Source of the DNA: Merdicola sp905200315
GTDB taxonomy: Bacteria > Bacillota > Clostridia > TANB77 > CAG-508
NCBI GenBank assembly: GCA_902461935.1
Contig: CABPZP010000007.1
Location: 17,184-81,183, forward strand
Direction of reading: 5' to 3'
DNA: 64,000 bases
Shown here: positions 56,601-62,100 of the stretch, one piece after another
Layout: the number at the start of each line of letters is the position of its first letter
Position numbering within the stretch: the stretch's first letter is position 1
Notes under the pieces: model-generated
Told to the model about the DNA's origin: nothing
The model's input: only the letters and a program-made list of their open reading frames with translations
The model's database searches: none
Position numbers and translations under genes: made by a program

Positions 56601-57740
56601 AATGAACCAATAGACCAAGAAACAAAAGAGAAAATAGGAACAGCCCAAAATATTCCAGAAACACAAATGAAAACATACGCAAAAGATATAATATTAGATG
56701 ATGATGATGCAACTCCAGAAATTACAGACTTAGAAGAAGAATACGAGTTTGCAGGATGGAACACAAAAGAAGATGGAACAGGAACAGAATATAATCCAAA
56801 AGATACTTATAATATAAATGCGGACTTAGAACTATACGCACAATGGAAATATATAATTAAGTATGACCAAAATATTCCAACAGATGAAAATGGATTCCCA
56901 GTAGGAACACCAAGTAACATTCCAGAAACAGAAAAAGTAAGCACATTAGAAGATACAATAATAAATGATCTAAGCAAATATAAAGATGCACCAGCATTAA
57001 AAGATTATACATTCAAAGGATGGAATACAAAAGCAGATGGAACAGGAACAATGTATCAAGCAAACGATGAGTATAAACAAAGGAAAGGAATGAAATTATA
57101 TGCAATATGGGATAAAATAGGAGGGCTATATTTAAAAATTCCAGATGGTTCACAATACGAAATAGGAGAAAACGATAAAAAAATATACGAAGATGGAGAT
57201 AAATACATTGCGAAAATAATACCTCAATTCTCATTAGATAAAAAAGGAACAAATATACAAAAAGGAACAACAGTGCAAGAATTTAAATCTAATATAGAAA
57301 CAAATGCAACAACAATAGAAATAAAAGATAAAGATGGAAGCACTTTAGGAGAAGAAGATTTAGTAGGAACAGGAGCAATGCTACATTTAAGTAAAGATGG
57401 TGAAAATATAGATATAGCAATATCTGTAATAGGAGACTTAAATGGAGATGGAAAAATAACAGCAACAGATGTATCCGAAGAATTAATAGCATACAGTAAA
57501 GGAAAAAGAGACAAAACAGGAGAAACAGCAAAACAATACTTTACAAGCACATATCCATCAGCAACACTAAATATAGATGGAGAAGTAATATATAAATCAT
57601 CAGATATAAATGACAATAACATAGGCTCAGATATAAACGACTTGTCAACAATAAAATTAATATATGGACTAGCAACAGGAAAAACATTCGATAGTAGTAG
57701 TGGAATTAATACCATAAAATTATGGAGAGGAGGTATATAA
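44610..57740 (+). CDS. Giant VWA/SpaA-repeat surface adhesin with dockerin-like C-terminus
   Basis: A 4376-residue secreted protein. An N-terminal signal/anchor segment (about 8-27) is followed by a von Willebrand A domain (about 86-250) with MIDAS DTSYS. Then comes a long array of SpaA/Cna_B-like prealbumin repeats of about 100-140 residues (for example IDSISGEPLEGAEFTVE, LDTGKPIAGATFTI), spanning about 350-3900. Three InlB B-type repeats (GWNTESDGSGTTYQPGD, LYAQW) lie at about 3910-4170. The last ~200 residues form a module ending in GDLNGDGKITATDV and SDINDNNIGSDIND, two calcium-loop-like motifs as in dockerins. There is no LPXTG or C-terminal membrane segment, so attachment may go through the dockerin-like end. 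GGGAG precedes the ATG. No frameshift in 13 kb. Confidence 0.85.
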   Translation: MNKRKALITSIITILILAIAGIVFASINSTQNNYAVEVVNDGSEVSTEDDNMKSQTKIINVNEDKDELTYETTLTNMVKATKEKEIAIVVDTSYSMEQNSEGYDIKATAIDMATNILNRVNGSKVSVVDNTGIKIARTNSISDIKKAINGLTYSSGTTIEKGIEYAYSSFDNSKDNDKYVIIITDATDPAKAKLEDMETRGVKVNSILVDITSTEFGNEESPIPNSGKVYLMKNYSVDTLVNDINKIVRDITFTNKFNEEILKDSSKGNFNLEIIDSETDGTATINKDGTITWNVENISASESAKLKYKLKLNKKQTLATYSIYEDIKTNKETTIKYTKDGSEKSLQGKETEPTIQICDAYDVVLQAVGRDTTIPVENAKINVTGVDEKGNIIVNKPGLVTDKEGKVTIKNITQLGKIRFTITPDVTGLLGYDTTKSVELEVNNKYGETGGELTTVYTEDSSLVSTDDTNGRRKVEALVPIELKKFTIKLSASDLSDDTAKLEGINFRLIQPKLNNKYEMGALYGTTDNNGEINFNATVMSEGEYDYILSQTSDKFGYENVGNTTVRIKFDSNGDVVEKGVYTLYNSNVSAERIEKNQVLINVKEKCNNSNTFNIKMNLVDEETKQAIEGAIYDIRVINVASSGNDTVTYTKATGTDGNIEFRALGVDDGYTKIELHESAPNSSYIAESNDKEIIIKRENGIIKEITIGRQIARIDPDNNNGIVVSLTSKKKQELNVVRVHVTDKEDIGMNLIGVPMELEDITPDGKNKGKVLYVKSDTNGTANFVLEDPKTIQDGTYIFEVRANPIPVGYILPDTQTIKVSVLDGKITDIIGVTTPGVITILQNPTMLEENLNETFSNIAYIDFAMEPDSNTTSYLKIQLKDKDSGNPVKNGKYQITMERDGAQIANAGSTGKYTNTDGIAKMSIPGLDKNRVTITIAQIYDETRQNGYKVDKNIYQITVHKENGESIVVDNTQLDDGSPFPVGVSVTYEDNNDDSKYDTIVFNHINTVLNPGDVLLDFTVLKYDYVTKTPDQQQELVIWSDDFNIYNETTKNFEAFGKDNPFNPFTTGVYGSNNNPGQTQIMLKPNNLPEVEDVNRDGFPTGGAILHIGEYNNTTKEVIEGTEYQIQINFTYSKDTGTYKYSGYSNLSNWYLLKDFHHSTAMNTAEGYKETAILELWSNYGQTANFAIDFSKYNKDNEELVGAKYKLKAVLPTGKFIELKTDVLNGDNTVEIPNLFVKDGTILTISEIEAPIGYQVDKTETSFIIESVNSATGTATIKPYGEQNNRVKLDGNKLEKQKDGTFKFVQKIKLTDLEVDNLKVGIQTKDKDTNKGTKGNTYLIEASSGSVKTTGATSEDGMVYLQVGSEKRNDYVEYTISQKISDGTKVAQYYKRLKEDIHIKVYFDANGNIETIDPNDNYNALNSTDPNYNKTWFISEVNSDNRLGITILQEREDPLKVNVKTKDAFTGAIVNDVANFEITPTENLTGKGSSYIEVGYVDPTKTVTYNLKTITKENYVTPDDQQFSITYDEEGNITNANIAGDSSKITIKKEASDVHTVNIELTIEPAVPFEIHNTDFYENTDLANGKFVIEREDNVKSNEKITDSNGHVVVYDGAFGEGTSSSNRTYIYTIKQLEAKYGYATVEDFKIAVEYNSKREIVSARVSEDTDSTNKLIKVTAKTNTGLNGNNKGIVNIEVKNLPAFKINLDNYDRPDYNEGIITNLAGAEYEITSNYNTSAKAIKSTTDTLQFIVGRNPINGTGIYTIKETKAEINHQTIEKDITVTVEFADGKVVDSSIRISDNENIPYSTVSAVTPKVNNEDYHAINMNIRNNKLIQVNLHKINEDENPVSNVKFRIEGKNKENDEVLFTQELTTLEGLGAFRLNRALNNTTIIYTIKELKNTAGYQYIPEDLTLEITYDNNGKIAKNDDNNYRVKLTPEVSWAKITNITDFAIDMNVTNERIKEIGVNLNTIDKYDNNKRAEKAEIKAYFVKDNTAFDEDENHTNTLITGRDDDNDGEPDFSHGQDYKTLGRAEDIVKNEIEGKKTATLVLKEIKTPTSYYDTINKVSKDNIYMNWGYYGVSSARIDLTFTDEGKIATANLIPDSLGTSPLGKCLDSQYITLTIDPTNPYALNIDLRYYPMLEMTINAVSDDTYERAEDNNDNDLIGTYKIRTQHYDDIVSIYFDKNTNRRNGLVTAGYIGQAILRGIVPSTIRQDSKIKNKETNIYEANNYGLWPGEQQEINNEEDIENGGRIRYLYISEPNNEQKSEPADNYEGYKQLQYQQNGQQDYSPMYMSFNNALMGAIRVKYNEKGEIIEAIILKDKQANSDNRDENNDKSEYITVEISDNKHGIIVKSQYKRTTTIETKVVDNVTGAELNNITLYPFKGKTVNTNNNYTFYPSGMKNLSNGENTWTYWGGNDANGSNQYVIGTEFNNSTQYNGYSNIGDVKLDIHYDKYGYVDKEASKVVSTNANGDPNAVITAVDKDRIYLNIIANRKFDIQIDKKDKYDNSKTIDNVRYSITSSKYDCGSANSTQTNVRTDIEQGKRQSIGLMHKGETVRYTISETFTPEGYYTMDDFYMDVTYNKNGVITEIVLEDGTKIYDSLGIHESSDLPIKLVSVAPKYEGLKPQSITDLRFELINTPKFNTNITTKDQFYKEEPIKGVTYTIQDITHNISATGNPTTNENGKIDTYVGTVYPNEKVKYKITQTNIANGYYAKDSDIEVEVEFDTLGYVTNYVVTKGNDNQSEIKIQTGKRGLNITIYNKPKDVKIGFEKYDQLTEDKLENVGFQITAQEISTTKKSTFDEQTSATGNITETIDTFNSEKEVLYTITETRQLDAYRRIGDIQIRVKYASDGSIDYYNVDSNPSNVGIKFADKKFETLANGDKVHIKLNIANDDTYDVVVRDEDKDISKLGVQGTKYNITINGDKLEKVNTTDGNGYTSALNRKENGNITIKVSEEKIGDGYRENLLNSAELTFIKGIKTYSLKLDEKSIAANGYTLLSGPTDCYDTNYKNGTEYEISLDNATSTTLFLRIFEDTGKITYTFKNNSKEMLKIRKIDSISGEPLEGAEFTVEAQEVDSYGNPQDDPTTIVTNLRTNSEGIATYDLGTRPQSKKIKYTFIETTAPKGYVAIENVSVTYTYDVDCKITDKVSSNKRIKGDDSWYDLNVTIKNGDLNTYSVKVISVDSRKGSTAKGMSNNRINDSVFDISVTDSTGKVLKQVTNTKTADGLDSFGYVESGMIKIDNLTTEGTISVNVAQKGVIEGFVRGENQTAGTVTFENNYVRTSPTAQAEVSLSNLKENGFIDSYIDTNENEIVIKVYNDPQTKLNLHKQDLDTGKPIAGATFTITSQIDGKNQVATTDTSLNVTTNGTDEEGNEEVIIGAPEYGKTVVYKIHENALDQYKEIEDTKIKVTYDAYGKITGWEILGDESYVQVKDQVLRRKGKFDWNTYSSEQLKAILEEKDEEGNKTSEMVKTVGSRRLNVAISNKAEDKIIPYTLIVEAQDELRVPVSGIDIDLKLQQDKGERPVYPTKTTNNKGQTTYTAQGSDRLSINIEISNAQNYTFNENLNCILYKDSSTGEIKALQNNNIYPEIDNVNHIVKLVILCEIPDNKFNLALYKMNQAANTTIADNPATFTITKEENLSESVVVEKTIASRVQTNEAGILNLQKLNMPETIGTYKYKIYENEAPIGFKKLEDPIEVNITFALNEHGNKIITNIETNDEKNAYIAKFATKGMIICVNNDEEVAEDKYMINAFKVDAETSEKINGAMFKVKLPDEQGTTVVTESGENTTNEGQLDYCYVEQDKDYKVRLKEMERPDVSVIKSVQESGNVYKHEYIFQEISAPDEYELNRTPIKLTLEFDIKTDDKGNEKAIIKNAISSDNTRLIIKEVKEDRVNLEILNNKESKLSGAHRVTYNENSTEIVDNMPSDQAKLTGIDLKLDSKVPTIEGLKFTGWNTESDGSGTTYQPGDAYTVDEDITLYAQWSIADYKITYNANEPIDQETKEKIGTAQNIPETQMKTYAKDIILDDDDATPEITDLEEEYEFAGWNTKEDGTGTEYNPKDTYNINADLELYAQWKYIIKYDQNIPTDENGFPVGTPSNIPETEKVSTLEDTIINDLSKYKDAPALKDYTFKGWNTKADGTGTMYQANDEYKQRKGMKLYAIWDKIGGLYLKIPDGSQYEIGENDKKIYEDGDKYIAKIIPQFSLDKKGTNIQKGTTVQEFKSNIETNATTIEIKDKDGSTLGEEDLVGTGAMLHLSKDGENIDIAISVIGDLNGDGKITATDVSEELIAYSKGKRDKTGETAKQYFTSTYPSATLNIDGEVIYKSSDINDNNIGSDINDLSTIKLIYGLATGKTFDSSSGINTIKLWRGGI

Positions 57741-57741
57741 A

Positions 57742-58713
57742 ATGAAAGTCAAATCTATAGTAGTATTAATAATATTAACAATGTTATTTGGAATAAATTG
57801 TGCATATGCAACAGATAATGAAAATACCAATCTTCAGTTTCAATTTGAAACTGAAGATAAGGTATATCAAAAAGACGATATAGTAACATTAGAGGTGAAA
57901 ATAAGCAACCCAAACAAAATAGGGATAAATGTATTTTCATTTGCATTAGACTTTGATAAAGATATTTTAGAACTTAACAAAGTATATGATGAGGAAGAAG
58001 ACGAATATGTGCAAGACATAAAAGCATATAAATCATGGGAAATGAATTACGACGAAGAAATAAATAGTGTTACATTAACAAGGTCAGATTTATACAAAAA
58101 CGACAATGAAAGAATATGCAAAATAAATTTTAAAGTAAAAAAAGATTTTAAAGAAAGCAATATGAACATTATAGGAATAGAATCAGCAGGAGGAGCAATA
58201 GACACATACACTCAAGAAGACAAACAAATAGAATTAAAAGGAAACGAACAAACAGAGCCAGAAGAAGATTTATACTTAAAAACAGAAAAATACAAAATAG
58301 GTGAAGAAGACACAAATAACTATACAAATGGAGATAAATACATTTATAGAGTATCACCAAACACACAAATATCAGAATTCATAAACAATTTATCAACAAA
58401 TGGTAATATAAGCGTATATAACGCAAATGGAGAAGAACAGACCAATTACGATGAATTAGTTGGAACAGGAATGATATTAAAAATAAGTAAAGATAACCAA
58501 ACAATAGAACTTATAATAAGTGTATTGGGAGATATAAATGGAAATGGTAAAGTTGGAGGAGATACATTAACAGAATTAAGAGGAATATTATATGAAAATA
58601 TGGAAGTAGATGAATTGTTCATAAAATCACTAGATATAAATGGAAATAAAACAATAGAAGCAGAAGACTTAACATTAATTAGAGGTGTATTATATGAAGA
58701 ACAAATAATTTAA
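57742..58713 (+). CDS. Secreted cohesin-like / dockerin-like protein
   Basis: A 323-residue protein with a signal peptide (about 1-24). A cohesin-like beta domain follows (about 30-165: VYQKDDIVTLEVKISNP, INVFSFALDFDKDILELN, ICKINFKVKK, GGAI near its end). The C-terminal ~150 residues are homologous in layout to the end of the giant adhesin: YIYRVSPNTQISEF, ELVGTGMILKISKDN, then GDINGNGKVGGDTL and SLDINGNKTIEAEDL as two dockerin-type loops. It starts one base after the adhesin stop, with GGAGG in the last adhesin codons, so the two are co-expressed. It could bridge the adhesin to a further cohesin or dockerin partner; that is inference. Confidence 0.75.
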   Translation: MKVKSIVVLIILTMLFGINCAYATDNENTNLQFQFETEDKVYQKDDIVTLEVKISNPNKIGINVFSFALDFDKDILELNKVYDEEEDEYVQDIKAYKSWEMNYDEEINSVTLTRSDLYKNDNERICKINFKVKKDFKESNMNIIGIESAGGAIDTYTQEDKQIELKGNEQTEPEEDLYLKTEKYKIGEEDTNNYTNGDKYIYRVSPNTQISEFINNLSTNGNISVYNANGEEQTNYDELVGTGMILKISKDNQTIELIISVLGDINGNGKVGGDTLTELRGILYENMEVDELFIKSLDINGNKTIEAEDLTLIRGVLYEEQII

Positions 58714-58743
58714 ATTAATATATAGTATTTAAGAAAACAAAAA

Positions 58744-58882
58744 TGGTGACCGTGATGGTCGCCTAATTTTTTTATAAAAAATAAGAATATTAAAAAAAGA
58801 TAAAATAAAAACACACATAAACATTATTATTCTAAATAAAAATATGTCAAACGTTGTAGGGGTCGACGCCTCTGTCGACCTA
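58744..58882. repeat. Dispersed hairpin repeats, two copies
   Basis: GGTGACC-GTGA-TGGTCGCC at 58745-58763. At 58842-58882, ATGTCAAACGTTGTAGGGG is followed by the stem TCGACGCCTCTGTCGACC. The rest of 58714-59105 is AT-rich leader with a small AATAGCA/TGCTATT hairpin at 59022-59041 touching the promoter below. No gene is seen. Confidence 0.8.
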
Positions 58883-59039
58883 CTTAATATACATAATATA
58901 AAAAAATACAACCAAAATAACTATATTTCAAAAATGTAATATAAATTAAATAATTAGAAATAAAATAATGTTAAATGCACCTCCGTAGGCAATTAGAGAA
59001 GTAACAATGTAATATTTGCAAAATAGCAAAAAAGTGCTA

Positions 59040-59068
59040 TTGAAAATTAAAAATAAAAAAGTTATATT
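59040..59068 (+). promoter_or_regulatory. Likely promoter of the third surface gene
   Basis: TTGAAA at 59040-59045, a 17-base spacer and TATATT at 59063-59068, 38 bases before the ATG. A 7-bp inverted repeat (59022-59041) overlaps the -35 and could be an operator. Confidence 0.5.
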
Positions 59069-59105
59069 GAAGATAATGTTAAACGAATAAAAGGAGGAAC
59101 TAAAA

Positions 59106-62100
59106 ATGGGAAAAGGAGAAGAAGAAAAAATAAGCACATTAAATAGAATATTAAGTTTATTTCTTATTAATGTTATATTAATAAGTTTATTTGCCCCATA
59201 TTCAACAGTATTTGCAAGTGCAGAAGATGGAAAAGTAGATATGAAAATACTAACAACATCAACAGATCAAACTGTAATTAGTGGAAATACATATGTAATG
59301 CAAGTACAATTAGATTATGTACCAACAGGTATAAATCTTATCAATTTTGATTTTAATTACGATAAATCAGTATTTGAATTAAATTATAATGATGATGATG
59401 GTGAATATGATTATAGTGGAAAACAAAGTTGGAACTTTAGTGCAGATAGTGATGAAAATCCAACAGGAGGAACACTTACAAGAACAGAATTATATTCAAC
59501 ATTGCAAAAAACAATATTTACATTTACATTAAAAGCTATAGCAAATGCCAATAGTTCAGATGTTACAATAAATGTAAACGATATTGCTGGAGGAGCAACA
59601 ATAACATATGACGCTAATGTAACAGCGTGCAAAGTTGGAACAAATTTAGGTTCACACACAGTAACATACGACTATACTACAAATGGAGGAACAAGTTCAA
59701 CATTAGAAAATGCAAGTGTTATAGAAAATTCAGCAATAGACCTATCTGCGACAGCAACAAAAGAAGGATATAATTTTGTAGGATGGAATACAGATTCAAC
59801 AGCCAAAACAGGATTAGACTCATTAAATATGTCTTCAAACGATATAACATTATATGCAATTTTTAGTAAAGAAATAACAACAACATTTAAATATTATAAT
59901 GGAACTTCTGAAACACAAGAAAATGTTATAGGAACAATGTATAATAATGATGCAGATGTAACAATACAAACACCAATGGGGAAAGCATATACAGATGCAG
60001 AAGGAAACACATGGACAAAAAATGGTTGGACAAAAGAATTAGGAGCAACAATAGCGGCAGGAACAACAGAAAACACAGATATAGCAGTAAATGCAGATAG
60101 TACATACTACATGCTATACAAAAGAAATATAACATTAAATTATAATGTTAATGGTGGAAGTAGTATTGCGCCAACAAATGGACAAGGAGTTGTAGGAACA
60201 AACTCTGCAGATCCAACAACAATATTAGGAAGCAATATAATGGTAGATTCTTCTACACCAGTAAAGACTGGATATACATTTGCAGGGTGGAATACAAAGC
60301 AAAATGGAACAGGAAATACAATAACAGGAATGCAAAATTTTACAAAAGATACAGTTTTATATGCAAACTGGACACCAAACACAAATACAATATATACAGT
60401 AGAACACTATAAAGAACAAGAAGATGGTTCATATGTTAAAGCAGATACAGATACTTTAACAGGAACAACAGATACACAAGTAACAGCTGGAGCTAAAACA
60501 AGTTATACAGGATACACATTAGACACAAATGTTGAAGGAACATTAACAGGAGGAACAATACAAGGTGATGGAAGTTTAGTTTTAAAGCTATATTATAAAT
60601 TAAATGAATATACAGTTACATTTAAAAATGATAATGGAACTTTAATAGATACAAAAACAGTAAAATATGGCGGAAGTGCAACAATAGAAAATCCAACAAA
60701 AGAAGCAGACGCACAATACACATATACATTTGAAAAATGGGTAGATAATACAGGTGCAGATGTAGACTTAAACAATATAACATCAAATATGGAAGTATTT
60801 GCAAAATATACAAAAGAAAGTAATAAATATACAATAACATTCTACGATGAAGATGGTGTATCAAAATTAGGAGAAAGTACAGTAGACTATGGAAACAATG
60901 CAACAGCTCCAGTAACACCAACAAAAGCAGAAGATAATACATACACATATGTATTTGAAAAATGGGTAACAGAAGTAAGTGGAGAAATAGAAGACAACTT
61001 AAGCAATGTAACAGCAAATAGAAATGTATATGCAAAATATACAGCAAATTACAAAGAATATAACATTAAATTTGTAAATGATAATGGAGATTCAATAAGT
61101 AGCAAAACAGACTATCACTATGGAGATTTATTAGTATTACCAGAAAATCCAACAAAAGAAGCAACTGCAGAATACACATATAAATTTGCAGGTTGGTCAG
61201 AAGATGGAATAAATGTAATAGATTTAAATACAGCAACAGTATCAGAAAACAAAACATACAAAGCAGTATATACAGAAGAAAAAAATAAATATACAATAAC
61301 ATTCTACGATGAAGATGGTGTAGCAAAATTAGGAGAAAGTACTGTAAAATACGGAGAAACAGCTGTATATCCAAATAGCTTACCAACAAAAGCATCTACA
61401 GACGGACATACATACGCATTTGAAAAATGGGTAACAACAGTAGGAGGAACAACAGAAGATAACTTAAGCAATGTAATAGCAAATAGAAATGTATATGCAA
61501 GTTATTCAGATACAGTTGCAAAATATACAGTAAGATTCTTTAATGAGGGAACTCAAATTGGTGCAGACCAAACTATAGAACATGGAAATTCAGCCGTAAA
61601 ACCAGAAAATCCAACAAAAGAGGCAGATGCACAATATACATACACATTTGAAAAATGGGTAGATAATACAGGTGCAGATGTTAACTTAGATCAAGTTACA
61701 AAAGATATAGATGCATATGCAAAATATACAACTACAACAAATAAATACACAGTAAGATTTTTTGATGAAAACGGAACACAAATTGGAGAAAGCCAAAGCA
61801 TAGAATATGGAACAAGTGCAACAGCTCCAACACCAACAAAAGAAGCAACAGCTCAATATACATATAACTTTACAGGATGGGTAGACCAAATAGGAGGAAC
61901 AACAACAGTAGATGTTACAAATATTACAGGAAATGTAGATGCATATGCTAAATTTAATCAAATAACAAATAAATACACAATAACATTCTACGATGAAGAT
62001 GGAGTAGCAAAATTAGGAGAAAGCACAGTAGACTATGGAAGCAGTGCTGTAGCTCCAGAAACACCAACAAAAGCAGAAGATAATACATACACATATACAT